The notes beneath the pieces are model-generated. The model saw only the letters and a list, made by a program, of their open reading frames with translations, made no database searches and was not told the DNA's origin. A program made the translations under genes and the position numbers. Source: Sclerotinia nivalis (Eukaryota > Ascomycota > Leotiomycetes > Helotiales > Sclerotiniaceae). From it: a stretch of DNA of 64,000 bases. The stretch lies in assembly GCA_029531795.1 (NCBI GenBank), contig JAPEIS010000004.1, positions 2,480,001 to 2,544,000 on the forward strand, given 5' to 3'. Of the stretch, positions 33,707 to 47,189 are shown piece after piece (the first letter of the stretch is position 1; the number at the start of each line of letters is the position of its first letter).

Positions 33707-36700
33707 TTAGCTGACTACAACTATCGTGGGTTGCGGGTTGCTCTATCGTCTACCGCAACTTAAAGATAATCACAACATCCATCCTACGATCCTGCAACTT
33801 CACCAACCCAACCAAATTCAATACTTTTGATTAAACTTTACCCAACCTTATGGGAAATTGACTGATGCTTCCTCTTCGTTGGGTGATGGTTCCATTAATA
33901 AATTACTTTATAATTTTATTCAAAGCAGAACATACCTAACTGTAATAATTTTTTCAATATACTTTCTTTCTCTATTTCTTTTTTTTCTTCTTCTTTTTTT
34001 TGATCTTCGATGTCATTCTTCACCGCCTCAAATCGTACCAAATTATGAACACCGCATGGAAATTATGGAAATTTATCATCTAAGATGACTTGTAAACATT
34101 TCAGCCAATCATAGTATCCTGTTAGGAGAAATGGTGGGGACTGTGGCTGTCATTATGTTATCATTGGAAGTTCACAGCCCCAGGTTTTTAAGGGTTCGCT
34201 CTTCGTGGGGGTTTCGGCCACCGGCGTCGGTTTGGCATCCGCTCCATTTCTCGATACTCCTAGTAGGTAGGTACTTCTATGCAACACGACATTGACATCT
34301 CAACCTCAACAAAGTACAATACGACGTCAATTGGCACGTTGATGAATTACACTTTGAATATGCTGCTGATTCATTGCTATGCGGTAGGATCTTTGGCGGA
34401 TATTCATCCAATATTAGGCACTGCATATCTCAACTATAAGATCTCGCCAGCTCCCGACGCAAATGTATAATCTTCAATCAAACTCTTGCCAAGAGTCAAG
34501 AAAAGCCCTTGGTGCTACGAGTTATCGGCATATATCAGTCATCCCGAATAAGCAAATGCTTTACGGAGTCTGGCCAGACCTGCAGTTCTTTATTTGGCTG
34601 TATCTCATACGACACATTACACACTGGACTGAGAGATGGGATGAGCCAACGAATCAAAACACGTACCGAATAATCCGGGTGTCATGTCGAGGGAAAACCA
34701 TACCACCGAACCGATGTTACATCTCACATTGTCACCGCCATGTGCAAATACAGCGGTACAGATACACCAAGGAAAGTTAACAAGCAGCTATGTTAGCAGG
34801 TTAGGGTGTCTAGCTCACGTAAGTCTAGTTACAATAACAATCATGTGTTGCCAGTATTGAATTCTGTGCTTTGTATAGCTTTCCAAGCCATGCCAGTCTC
34901 TGGCAGTTAATATATGACTGTCGATCTGTATGGCTCAAAGCATAATATTTGAAATACGCCTTGGTTCTCTGGAAGAATGCAGTCCTTTGCGTATCGCACT
35001 TTCCAGAAACCAACATACTCGATAAACCTTGGACCGAAAGCAGAGCATTGCTGTCTCCGTTTACGCGACAAACTTGTCTCCAATGATTTTTGCCACGAGT
35101 CCTGGATTCATCTTATCTTTGAATTTACCATATTTCGAAGGGCTTTGAAAAGCCTCGAGGAAGCCGTATCTTTTCAAATCATTGCTATACTATGATTAAC
35201 CATCTGATGGACAGGAAATCGAGACAATCAATGAGTCCAATCTGATTCCGCTGCCGGTGGGAAGGGAAAGACTAACTGTTAGAATCTCAACATGGACATA
35301 TTGACTGCTAGGTCGCTTACGACTACAGGATGTGGTGAGTCCTCCATTGCGCTCAATCTAGAGCTGAATGACTATTTTCATTATTAAGTAGTCTTTCCTG
35401 GTGCAGAAAAACGAGGGTCTCGATTTTTGACCGTGGGAACTAAAGTTGCCTATTCGCTAGTTTCACTTGGCATAGGAGCGCTTAATTGACAACTCTTGGA
35501 TTGCTATACCTTTGGTCGACGACGAACCGCGTTAGGTGTAGATCATCGAAGTGGAACGAGGTGGGTAGGAGCATTGTGTAATAGTGGCTTTTGGCTACTG
35601 GAATTCCAAGACGGCCCTGGGAAAACGAGATGAGATGACATACTTATGGAATTCTATATTGATCCAGCCGCTAGTGTAGCGTGGACATGGGCAGAACTTG
35701 TAGTTCGACGTCCACGTCCAACTTCTGGACCTTTGAGTGACAAGCAAGTCATGCTTGTTAGGCCAGCCTTGTGAGAAATAGCAGACGCATGATCCTTTGG
35801 ACAGCAATCGGTTGTGAAGCTCGAGGAGAGTCGTGTTGATGCATCGAAGTAATAACTCCCGTTGGTATGTCTACCAAGGGTTATGGGTGATAATCCCTCT
35901 TGTTGGCCGACCAGCCCAACTTTCAAATCTTTTGTTATTTTTTATAATAGCAGCGCGAAAAGCCTGCGAGAACTCCATATTACTAGTAGTGGAAATAATC
36001 ACTTAACTTCTTTTCGAACCCATGGATGGTTGTTAAGGCGAACAGCAAGTCCATGGTGTTGAAGCTCTCAGCTTAAAGTCGAACTATGGTTTACTTCTCT
36101 CCTTTGAACAACTAACTCGCTAGCCACGATGACCATCTACCTTTTCTTAAACTATTAAAACCTAGTTCAGGAATTTTTCCTAATACAATGTTCGTCGGTA
36201 CTAATTTCATCGTTTAATAAGTTAAGCCCCCGGTGACTTTTTATCATGTATTTTAGGTGGTTAGTTGCGCCGGTTGCCGCTTCGAACACCACGGTATCGG
36301 TGCTTTTTATATGATGATTACCTTCCACACACAACTTTTGAATCAATCGATAACAGGTTATCTCCAGCTTAGCTTTCTCGATAACAAAGATTGACGCACG
36401 GAAGTCTCCGTGAAAGGTTGAAATATGACCCTGTCGTTTCAAACAGAGCCACCTAGGACGGAAATTTGGAAATCCTCAGACTTCCCTTTGTTCCGCATCA
36501 AAGAGTCGGTTCCGTTACGAGTAGTGTTTACACGCGCAGTGCACATACATACAAAGTGGCGTTGTTGTAGCCCTTAAATTAGATGGCTAGCAATTTAAGA
36601 CGCTAATGTGCGCACAGGCGACAATCTCAAGAGATTTCTCGAACCAGGTCTACGGAGGCTATGCCACGCACAATATTCCCGTAGATAAGATAACAGTTCA

Positions 36701-39462
36701 CTCAGCATCGAGGGCTTGATGATGGCTGAATTTATTGGGCGCCTTGGACAACGAGCTCTTCGACTTCCAGATAAGGCATCCGAAAGGGGAACAAGAGCCG
36801 CTCTCCAGGAATTACCTCAACCACGAACTAATGTTCTGGTTATTTTCAACCACATTCCATAGGTGAAGAACGAACCAACGCCGTGGCAGGGCCCACTTTA
36901 ACCTTTTAACATAGATGCTAGCACACGGAGCTGATCTTCCCAGAAGTTTGCCGAGACACAACGGAGTAAAAACTGACCAGGGTCGGTGTATCAACAGGGA
37001 GACACGCCGAACCTATCTAGCTTGCTGAGAACTCACCCTACTGGCATATCATATATAGGAAATATATTAAAATCTAATCCGACTGTGATTCAACTGTCGT
37101 ATCACCTCAAGGATCGAGATTTCCTCCAGACTCTCCAAACCTTCTCTTCAATGTTTGGGGCGCTGAGACAGGTATTGAATGAGAGTACGGTACAGCGTAA
37201 CATCGTTTTTTCTTCGACAGGCTTCGGATGGATGCTTCTAAAATAAGACCCACCCGAAAAGAGCTCGGGCCCGACTAGGCTCTAGCTGCAAAATCTACGA
37301 GATTGACTCGCCCATGCACCCTGACTAAAAAAATATGCCGTCTCCATTTCATGGTTGATAACAAGGGTAGCATCATGAAAGAGCAAGCATTAGACGGACC
37401 TTAGAAAAAAAAAAACACATCCACATCCAGCTGGAGTTGTAACTTTCTTGTTTTCGTTCCTTTATTCCTTTCTAAGTCGCACAAGCATAATTACCAAGTA
37501 CTAAGTACTAGGTACGATAATGAGTAAATCATGTCATGTCATGATGTGCCAGCGGTCTACATTGTTATGATTTTGATCCGCTCATTTAAGATGTCCCCCG
37601 AACAATGTATTGTTCTCTCAATCAATCAACTAAATGTTGAATGATGGATTTTTGATCATCCCCCATTCATATCAGGATTTTCCATTACATTCAAACGGTT
37701 TTATGACAACTTTCTGAAACGGTGTAGATAGACTTCAGAAACACAAATAAGCTATAATGGAAGATCACTTGCAAAGAAGTTGTTTTTCGACAATTTGCGT
37801 TAGGAAAAACTAATTGATGTTAACACACTAGGAGAATAAAGCTCGCTTTGAGGCTGTTTTTTACTCGCTTCTGAGTTTTGGCCAAAGCACGAATTCGGTT
37901 ATGATGAGCAGGCAAAGAAAAGATTATGCCATGGATTCAATTTAGCCAATTCTGCTATCTACATAGCAAAATATAGATGTTGAAATGCAACATCTCGGTG
38001 TTATTAGCTTGCAAGCGGTGTAAGTTCAGCTGATCTTTTTGGGGGGATGTGGCAAGAACTCCTTATCTTAGAAGAAAATCATTATCTGCAAGAGCCCGCA
38101 ATGTTGATGTCTCATTGAATCATTGTACATTTCGCATCAATCCAACTATTCATCCATTATAGAATCGGTGGCACTGGCATGGGATTTTTCATTTTTCCTT
38201 TTGAGCCGCTATGCAATTTCCTCGACGTCCCTTCAATCCGGTTCAAAAGTGCCAACTACTGCAGCCATCCCGGGCCAAGTTCCTACTATATATCGCTCGG
38301 TCGAACGACTAAGGTAGGTACGCGCGAAGTATAATTCGAGCTAAATATGAGAAAGATTGCAACATACACGGTCACCATGTAACCACGACCATAAGGTGCT
38401 TCAAAAATTCCAATATAGGATCAAACCCTGATATTTCGTGCTTACAGGTAAAGCTGTACACTGTACATATTCAAAATCAAAATCTACAGTATATATCCCT
38501 GGCAAATCTCCGGGGAGGCCGGTGAAAATCATTCCTTGTGGATCTTCCGAGTGACGCTAAAACCCCTGAACTGCCATGAAAGCTTGCGTCTTGTTTAGCT
38601 TGAAGACTTATCTGCAAATGGGAATGGCTTTTCGTCTATTTATGAAGTGCTATTCCAAATTAGCTTGAATTGCTACATGAATTTCAATAGATCATTACCG
38701 GATTGAACCTACTCGCTTTTGTTTACCTCAACAACATTGTTCGATTGTCAGAGCTGTGTCGGGAACGCACAGCATCAACAATACTTCGTCTGAACCTTTT
38801 CCGAACTTGGGAAAGTATACAGGCAGCGCCGAACTGCATCTGTTTAGTTTGGCCTTGGCGTTTGATATCTCTCTGCCATGTTGGCCTAAGAGCCACGAGT
38901 GTTTGGAGGGGTGGTTCGCTGCCATAGCTTATCCGAGCTTGTGGTCGTATTCGATCCACCTACTTGATATGGCAGCGGCAAGCTAGATACATGGCCTTGT
39001 TTGTTACTCGCTCAGGCCCGGTCGAGCCACAAATTTTGGCGGTTCGCGGTCGCTGAAGCTCCAGAATCTGCAACTTCGGTAGGACTTTTCTCAGCTCCTC
39101 GTTTTCCTCCGAACTATTGCAGGCTCAATGAAAGGGCTTGCCTTTCGACTTATTGCTAGCTTCAATAGCGTTTTTTGCAATGTTCAGAGGCGCTAGTGCT
39201 CATGGCTTTTTCTTCACATAATCTACTTTGTACATATTGCCCTTCACCCCGCTGAGCGCGAAGTGTTTTATCACGACCTTTTGTTCTTCACCGACAGCAA
39301 AGCCCTCGTTCGTTTTGGCTTGCTGATCATAATAATCAGTCACTTTTGTTTGAAATATTCATTGCATATATCTTATACATTCTTTTTATTAGTGTTTTAT
39401 AATTAATCATATATTGATTGTTACGTTTGCTTGCATTTCAATAATATCATACATAACCCAAG

Positions 39463-42346
39463 ATGAACGCCATCAAGGGGTACCTCGCGCCGGGGAAGAA
39501 GGCCGAGAAAGATGCAAAGAAGGGAAAGAAGACTGAAGCATCGACAGCGACTGCGACAGCGGCACCAGCACCAGCACCAGCACGAATGGAAATGCGTACA
39601 ACACCTCCATTGGGCTCGCCAATGGCAGGATCCTTTGTTGGCAATTCGAGGCCGTCCTCTCTATATCCTGAAGGTGATTTTCGAAATGGTCCTAGGGAAA
39701 GCGTTATGAGTATCAAAGCCGATGTAGTAGTCAGTTGGTTACATCAACAACAGATGGAAAAGCTATGGGCTGTTGGTGCTCCAGGAGAAGGTGTTGTCTT
39801 GAAGAAGGCGAAGGATGATTTTACCTGCTGTCCGCCTTCTTTAAGGACGGATCCATCGGGGATCTTTGACTACATTGTAGCAATGAATGTCAGAGTAGGT
39901 GAAACAAATCCGCTTAGTCATATATATTTGCTAACCTGCTATGTAGGCTGCCATGACCGTTAATACTCGCGTTATCAAAATTTTCCTCGCCCGTCAGCAC
40001 GCCGATTACGTTCCTCTTTCAAATGGTCTCCGTCTTCAAGTCCTTCCTAGCGTCGAGTTTTTACCTCGATGCCAGAAGCATCATTTTGGTGCATTCATCC
40101 AAGATCAGCAAATTCTCGTTGTTTGGGATGATGAATCAAAGCACTTGTTGAAGCGAGCCGAATTTATTGAGAGATCTTTGTTGGAGATGATCTGGGCCGA
40201 CGATGACACCGAGATGGATGAGAAGAAGGCTGGAGCACAAGTATCTACTGCTGATTTAGGAAATGGGGATGTTGAAGATGGTTATGGAACGGAAGAAAAG
40301 AGACCAACATTACTCATGAATCCCCTCATGGTTGCTGCAACCTTGTGTCTTCTCATCGTTGCTCTTGGACTTGGTTGGAAAAAGCTTGCGCTTGAAGTTA
40401 CCGTTGATGGGAATTACACCCGATTGGCTTTACTTGTCGTCACTCCTTGCCAAGTCTTCGTCTCCCTTTTCTTCATGCAAGTCATTGTCGTCAATGTCAC
40501 TCAATGTTTCGGACCGATCAATAACTTAAACTGTAACTCTAAGTTTTATTCCGGCAAGGCTCCTCAACGCCTCAATCGAAACAATAGAGAACTTCCTCAC
40601 GTCACCATTCAAATGCCTGTTTACAAGGAAGGTCTCGTTGCTGTCATTCAACCCACTATCATTTCGCTCAAGGCTGCTATCTCCACCTACGAACTCCAGG
40701 GTGGAACTGCCAATATATTTATCAATGATGATGGTATGCAATTACTTCCTGAAGAAGAAGCTCAAGCTCGTCGTGATTTCTACGATGAACATACCATTGG
40801 ATGGGTCGCACGTCCCGGACACAAACCCAACCCCGAGAATGGCGAAAAAGCATTCCTTCGTCGTGGAAAATTCAAGAAGGCTTCCAACATGAACTACGCT
40901 CTTATGGTTAGCAATAAAGTCGAAGAAAGACTCCTCACCATTGCTCGTCATGAGGGTTGGTCTCAAGCTGAGGAATATATCGCTTATGATCAATGCTTGG
41001 CTCAAGTCTTGGAAGAGGAAGAAGGTCGTGCTTGGGCTGGCGGTAATGTTCGTGTCGGTGATTATATCTTGCTTATTGATTCCGATACCCGTGTTCCGGC
41101 CGATTGTCTCTTGGATGCTGCTAGTGAGATGGAACAATCTCCTGAAGTCGGAATCTTGCAGTTTAACTCTGGTGTCATGCAAGTTACTGATAGTTTCTTC
41201 GAGAACGGGTATGTATTCATCATTCTTATCACATTATCGATTGAATAAAACTAATCAATACTCCAGAATTACCTTCTTCACCAATCTAATCTATACCGCC
41301 ATCCGATTCGCCGTAGCCATGGGTGACGTCTCCCCCTTCGTAGGTCACAACGCCATGCTCCGCTGGTCCGCCGTCCAACAAGTTTCCTACCACGACGAAG
41401 ACGGCTACGAAAAATTCTGGTCCGAATCGCACGTCTCGGAAGATTTTGACATGTCTCTCCGTCTCCAAGTCAACGAATACACCATCCGCTACGCCGCCTA
41501 CACCGGCGATGGATTCAAAGAAGGAGTCTCCCTCACCGTCTACGACGAACTTGCTCGATGGGAAAAATACGCTTATGGATGTAACGAACTGCTTTTCAAT
41601 CCTTTGCGTTTCTGGTTCACGCGCGGTCCTTTCACGAAATTGTTCAGAGAGTTTTTGATGTCGAATATGAGACTTACCTCTAAGATTACTATGATGGCTT
41701 ATATTGGTACTTACTATGCTATCGGCGCATCGTGGATTCTTACCGTGGGCAATTATTTCATCATGGGTTGGTACAATGGGTTTTATGATAAATACTACTC
41801 GGATTCCTTCCAAGTATATTTCTCGCTCATTATCGTTTTCAGCGCATTGGGAAATGTTTCGTTAGCTGTTCTGCGCTACCGATTATCAGAACGCTCTTTC
41901 TTTTCTTCTCGTAAGTATTTGTCTTACCTCCTCTTCCCCTTTCCTCTCTCACATCAAATTACCTCATACTAACATGCAACCCCCCAGTCCTCGAAAACTT
42001 CAAATGGCTCCTCCTCATGACCGTCTTCCTAGGCGGTCTCTCCATGCACGTCTCCCAATCCCTCCTCTGCCACTTCTTCGAAATCGACATGACATGGGGC
42101 GCCACGGCCAAAGAAGTCGAAAACGTAACCTTCTTTGAAGAAATTCCGCGTCTGCTCAAACGCTTCAAATATACTTTTGTCTTCTGTATATTGATGAGTG
42201 CGTGCATGATCGTATGCGCGTTATTCGTACCATGGAATTGGAGAATCGATACTTTTGTCGCTATTTATCCGCTGTGTACAGTGGTCGTCAGTCATTTTTT
42301 GATGCCCGTGGCGCTGAATCCTGCGTTGATGATGTTTACTTGGTAG
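39463..42346 (+). CDS. Membrane type 2 glycosyltransferase (fungal GT2, ZtGT2-like)
   Basis: Exons 39463-39894, 39947-41208, 41267-41910 and 41988-42346; 898 residues. It is a processive GT2-family enzyme related to chitin, cellulose and hyaluronan synthases. The Zymoseptoria and Fusarium relatives are needed for hyphal growth on solid surfaces and for plant infection. The N-terminus is lysine/alanine-rich and cytosolic, with two membrane segments at about 268-290 and 305-330. Catalytic blocks: NDDG near 404, the DxD box LLIDSDTR near 523, and SEDFDMSLRL near 623. The expected QxxRW motif is represented by ELARW near 659. Several membrane helices follow to the C-terminus. The product is unknown. 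Assignment to the ZtGT2 group rests on memory of the family, not on a search. Confidence 0.8.
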
Positions 42347-42836
42347 AGTGATGTCTTGATGTGGGGTTTGGTGCGGGGTCAATGGATGGCATTGGATGGA
42401 TGTATATGAGGAGACTTAATTTGATGATTGTTATGTCTAGGTTAATATGGGAATGGCGTTACTTACATCCGTATACATGATCCAGGGAGTCATTTTGTCA
42501 TTTTGTCATAATCTTTCTTTTATACGCAGAGATGGCATTATATGGATAGACCAGATATAGATAAAATATTTAATTTTACATTCTTTTGATTAATCATTTA
42601 TATCCACTCTACCTGACGCAATTTCTGTAAATGGGATATTGGAGGGAAGTTTTTGTATATATGTATGCATGTAGGTAGATATAGTACTTGAATAGTCAGT
42701 CGGGTTGTAGAAGCTAAATAGATTATAAACAAATATGTTTATCTATTAATCGGATATACAACTGAAGCTCTTCCTTCTATTTGTACCTTTGACTTTATCC
42801 CTCTATTTAAACTCCTAGCGTAAACACTAAAATTCC
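42347..42836. other. Intergenic between convergent GT2 and GNAT genes
   Basis: 490 bp of AT-rich 3' flanking sequence with nothing recognisable. Confidence 0.5.
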
Positions 42837-44003
42837 TTATGCTCTTTCTAACCCCTTCTCCCCATCTTCCCCCGACCCCACTCCCTCACAACAAGGCGCC
42901 CTCCTCATAATAACATGACTCGTGCTCCCCATTCCCTCTCCCCCCTCATACAAATCCAACCGGATATCCATCGAATGGACTTCTTGAAACCCGTGTTTTC
43001 GATAGAGGCCGATGCCCCAGGGACTGGCTCCTAGGATTACTTGAATGGGAGTTTTGGGTTGAGTTTGGGTTTGGGTTTGGGTTTGGATGGGGGAAGAAGG
43101 GGTTGGAGAAGGAGGAAAGGCTTCTCCGGAGTCGGCGAGCTGTAATCCTTGTTTGAGGAGGAGGGTGCCGATTCCGTGGCGTTGGTAGTGGGGGTGGATT
43201 ACGAGGATGTTGAGTTCTAGAGGGGGAGGGAGATGTTAGTGGAGTGAGTGGGATGGTGTGGGGTGGTGTGGGAGGATGGGGAATGAAGTGATAGGATGGG
43301 AGAATGGTATAGGATAGGATTAGGAATTGGAAGAGGTACAGGCATATAAACAACGGAAAGAAAAGGAAAAGAAAATATATGAAATATACATACTCAACCA
43401 CCTCTCCTTCCCACAAGCCTTAAACATATACTCATCCCCCCTAACGAACACATCCTCACACAATTTAAAATTACTCCCTTTCCCCCATATCTTTTCTAAT
43501 TCCTCTTTTGTTTTTACTTTAGGGATTTCAGGTACTTCAGGTACTTCAAGTACTTCGTCCCCTTTCCCCTTCTCCTTCTCCTCCTGCTTCCCATCTCCAC
43601 TCCCCTCACCCTCTCCCCCACCCCCGCTCATCCACCCCGCAACCCCCACAATCTCATCCCCATACTCCTCACCCCCATCCTCTTCCCCCTTCTCCTCCTT
43701 CCCCTTCCCCTTCCCCTTCCCCCCATTACTCAAAACAGCCTTAACAAACCAACAATCCCCCCTACTCAAAAATTTCCCGAATTGTTCACTCCTCATCTGT
43801 AAAGCTTCGGGACTACCTCTCTCACGCCCAAACGCTAAATCGCTAAATTCATCGTGCTCGAAAGCTAGATGTTCGAGGAGGGATAGGCGGGGGAGGTCGG
43901 ATTGGGTGAGGGGGTGGAGGGTTATTTGTGGGGTTTGTTTGGGAGGGGAGGTTGGTTTTGTGTGGTGGGTTGTTGGGGGGGTGGATGGGTGGGTGATGGC
44001 CAT
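42837..44003 (-). CDS. GNAT-family N-acetyltransferase
   Basis: Exons 44003-43394 and 43216-42837 joined across a 177-bp intron; 329 residues. It would transfer acetyl from acetyl-CoA to an amine; the substrate is unknown. Motif A is split from the N-terminal part by the intron: after the join it reads LNILVIHPHYQRHGIGTLLL, containing the Q/R-x-x-G-x-G acetyl-CoA loop (QRHGIG). The second half ends with a GASPWGIGLYRKHGF block, typical of motif B. Between beta strands sits a long low-complexity insertion (about residues 90-160) rich in G, K and E, plus a QTQTQTQTQ tract (from a TGGGTT-type repeat near 43063-43090). The family is large and functionally diverse. Confidence 0.82.
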
Positions 44004-45448
44004 TTTTTGGTTTGTGTGGCTGAGGGATGGGATGGGATGAAATAGGATGAGGGTTATGTTGTAAAGTTGATTATTGGGAGTGTATGTAAAGCGGTATTAA
44101 GGTAGGTATTAAAGTATGATGATAAATAAATCGAATAATTAAATGAATAAATAGTTATAGATAAAACCCGTCCTGATATGTATACAGGTAGGTAGATAGG
44201 TATCGTAGTATAAAAACAAATGGGGGAAGGAAGTGAATAAACCGTATCTGAAATCAAATTATATAGATAGATACTTATATCAAAAAAGTATAAGACCTAA
44301 TCCCATCCAATCCCCTAACATCCCATCTCCATACCAGCCTGGTACATACTTACATCCATTCATATTCCATCATATCTACTACCTCTCCAATCGATACAAT
44401 ACGATACGATACATACATACGATATAGTCGCCTTACAACTTGCAAATAAAGTACCAAGCCAACCGATCTCCACAACCACGCATGCAACACACCGCACATC
44501 TATCTGACTCTAACCTTACATTCGCATTCGTTCCTGCATGAGTATGACAGAGATCCCTGTGATCAAGTCTTGTCCGTCGGGAACTTGCTCAGCTTAAAAT
44601 ATAATTAAAATATAATTTTGCTCAGCTTGAAATAAATACTGACGGTACGGTCTGACGGTCTGACACAGGTAACAAATCCCGGGTCTCGGATTCCTCATCC
44701 GATACTACCTACCTACATACTTACACAACACTCGTAGTCGTACAAAATAAAATCTGTATGTAGCTTACCGATTGACTCAGTTACCGTCTCACCGAGTTGA
44801 GATGAGGCGCATTTGTTCCCGATGCCCAGTGGCGTGTACAAGTGTGTATGTTTAAGGCTGAGTTTATAGTAGTATGCATATGGATGGATGGGATGAGTTT
44901 TAAAGTTCTGAAGTTCGCCGGGATGAATTGGTCCTGGTGAACTTTGGGTTAAGATAGTACAGATGACATGGGATGATGTGTGCGGTGTGAATGTTGAGGT
45001 TATATGTTGGAGTCGCTAGCTAAGTAAAGCGTATATATTTACATGTGATTTTTATTCCTATACAGAGTAGTGAGTATAGAGTATTGGGGGGGTTTTTTTT
45101 TTGATAGATATTCATATCCCGCATCCTGTGTTTTGTATGGAGTAGAAGAAAGTCGATGGATAACCTCTCAGGATTATGTTTAATGACCATGAGAATGCAC
45201 CGGTAAATTATATATCTACGTCTGCATCTGCATCGAAATGATTCAAATATGTTAAATGTAGCAAGGTCGATGGCGTTTTGATTGTACATTCATAGGATAG
45301 AGTTGTAATGTAATCCTCCATAGTTACAATAATACCGCTATTTGGCCAGCCAAGCAAGCAAGTGATTCCAATCTGAAAAGAGCAGGCGACTAGTTATTAC
45401 CTGGACATTCTATTCAGTCAAAATGTCATATCCCACTTCACCGCATCA
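44004..45448. other. Intergenic stretch of 1.4 kb
   Basis: Holds the GNAT promoter side and the 3' flank of the next gene, with short ATAC-rich repeats at 44392-44422 and a GGGTTTTTTTT run near 45090. No gene supportable. Confidence 0.5.
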
Positions 45449-46570
45449 TCACAAAACCTTCCAGTCAACCCCAACACCCCATTTCACCCCCTCAACAACA
45501 ATCTCCCAAACCGGTCCTTTAATACCCACCACCACTCCAACCTGCACTTCTTTTCCCCTCTGTAACCCCATACCCGCTCCCTCCCCAGCCAACATAACCC
45601 TCACATCCCCCAAACCATCCAGCATCTCCTCTCCATCCAAATCACGCACCTGTCTTCCCCTCACTAAACACATTTCCCTCCCACCTCCACTAATTTCCTC
45701 CACCTTAATCTTCACAATCCATTCTCTATCTTTATTTTTTGTCCCTTTTATATTAGCTTTATGTGAAGAGGAAGAGACGGAAGAATCAATATTAATCAAC
45801 CAATCCCTAACTTCTGCTGCTAATCCCCCATTCACATATTGTCGTCCCTTTCTATGCGGAGAAAATTGTTCGGGCAATGGATCGATATGGCCATGTGTTT
45901 CAGCAGGATCAGGCGGACGAAAACGAGGGGGTTTGAGAAAAGTGGTTGGGGTGGTAGATTGAGGCGTTGATGGAGGTAATGGAGTTGAGAGGAGAAATTT
46001 GGGTTTGCCAGTCGTAGATGTAATTGGATTTTGTCGATGGGAAATTGGTGAAGAAATTATGGGAAGAGAAGAGGATAGTAAATCATCGGTTTGTTCCGAG
46101 ATGATATCTGCTGGAGAAGGTGAAATTCGTCGACGTTTAGAAGATCGTGGGTTTATTTCATATTCATCTTCTGCGCCTTCGGCTGGAAATCCTATCTTTG
46201 TATCAAATTCATCTTGTGTTTCGATTGAATCGTGAAGAGGAGGATGGGTTGGATATTCATCTGGTGGATCATCGATATTCTCTTTTGCTTTTGGAGTTTG
46301 ACGAGCTGGTGTCGAGTATCGTCCCGCGGGTGTAGATGATGGTATATTCTGTGTGCCAGTAGGTTTTGGTGTAGAAGAAAATGTAAATCGAGGAGTAGTA
46401 TTAAATTGTTGGGTGTTTGCTGGACGAGGAGTTGATTCTTCTGCTAGTTGGGATCGTGGTGGTGGAGGTTGTTTCTTAATCACAAATCGATGGGGCGATG
46501 GTGTCTATCTAGTTATTAATATTGGAATTGCCAGTGAAAAGAGTATAGAACTTACTACTGGCGGAGGCAT
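45449..46570 (-). CDS. Unrecognised protein with proline/threonine-rich N-half and possible OB-fold C-half
   Basis: A 15-nt first exon (46570-46556, encoding MPPPV) is joined across a 51-bp intron to 46504-45449; 356 residues. I do not recognise a named family. Residues 1-220 are disordered, rich in S, T and P, with a basic cluster SSKRRRISPS that looks like a nuclear localisation signal. Residues about 230-356 look folded: a short helix (GLAAEVRDWLINI) and alternating beta-like segments (EWIVKIKVEEI, DVRVMLAGE, EVQVGVVVGIKGPVWEIVV) that resemble an OB-fold. Such architecture occurs in DNA-repair or telomere proteins, but this is only a structural impression. The tiny first exon was chosen because it supplies the only nearby ATG with good splice sites. 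Confidence 0.7.
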
Positions 46571-47189
46571 CTTTCATGCTTCATACATTCATTGCTTCTT
46601 CTCGTGGCTTTGAAGGCCGTGGAGATTTTGAAGGCAGAATATTCGGGGTGGGAAGTTGAAGATTCAACCGTTATCAATTACATCCCTTGTCAAGTCATCT
46701 TAAATCCTCTTCCATCCATAACCATAAAGACTTTGACATCCCATCATAATACGGTAATAGTTTAATTCTCCATACTTTAAATCGTGGGATGTGAATGTTG
46801 CCGACAGAACAAACGATTACACTATGGCCAAGTAATAAATATACAAAGTTTGGAGTAAAAATACTCTCACCCGCGTTTTAGCCCCAGAGAGGCATTGGAG
46901 TTTAAGGAAGTCCTTTCCTCCAGAGAGGAGGTTGTTAAAAAAGTGAGGATAAAAGTTCCAAAGTGATTTTCATCATTTTCCTAGTTAATGAAGAGGTAGG
47001 TAGTTCTAGGAAATCCATCTTCAACATCTCCACCAATTTTTCTCATTTACAGAACTCGGATTCAGGGTTCCTTCTGCTCCTTATATCTTCAATTCATACT
47101 TCAGTTATCTGTAGAGCTCTTCTTCACCCCCAGTCCTCAAAAAATGCCGAATCCTCCATGCAAATAGATAAACAATCTCCTCTAGTAGG
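46571..47189. other. Upstream region of the unrecognised gene and of the MFS relic
   Basis: About 620 bp with no recognisable gene; it may contain the lost N-terminal part of the neighbouring MFS pseudogene, but no similarity can be seen. Confidence 0.4.

Larger units (their letters stand above)
33329..39462. other. 6.1-kb stretch with no supportable gene
   Basis: Both strands were scanned. ORFs are short (up to about 105 codons), overlap each other on opposite strands and show no domain. Base composition looks ordinary except for AT-rich patches near 33900-34000 and 39350-39450; it does not look like heavily RIP-mutated repeat. It includes the NTH1 promoter at the left and the GT2 promoter at the right, plus two short tandem repeats (33587-33617 and 33660-33706). 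A non-coding RNA or a decayed gene cannot be seen from sequence alone. Confidence 0.5.

Noticed and set aside
41286..41813. 175-codon minus-strand ORF
   Set aside because: Antisense shadow of the GT2 exon 3.
43327..44040. 237-codon plus-strand ORF rich in S/P/F
   Set aside because: Antisense shadow of the GNAT low-complexity segment.
45423..45962. 179-codon plus-strand ORF
   Set aside because: Antisense of the OB-fold-like gene, low-complexity S/T/P; the minus-strand frame is longer and has splice signals.
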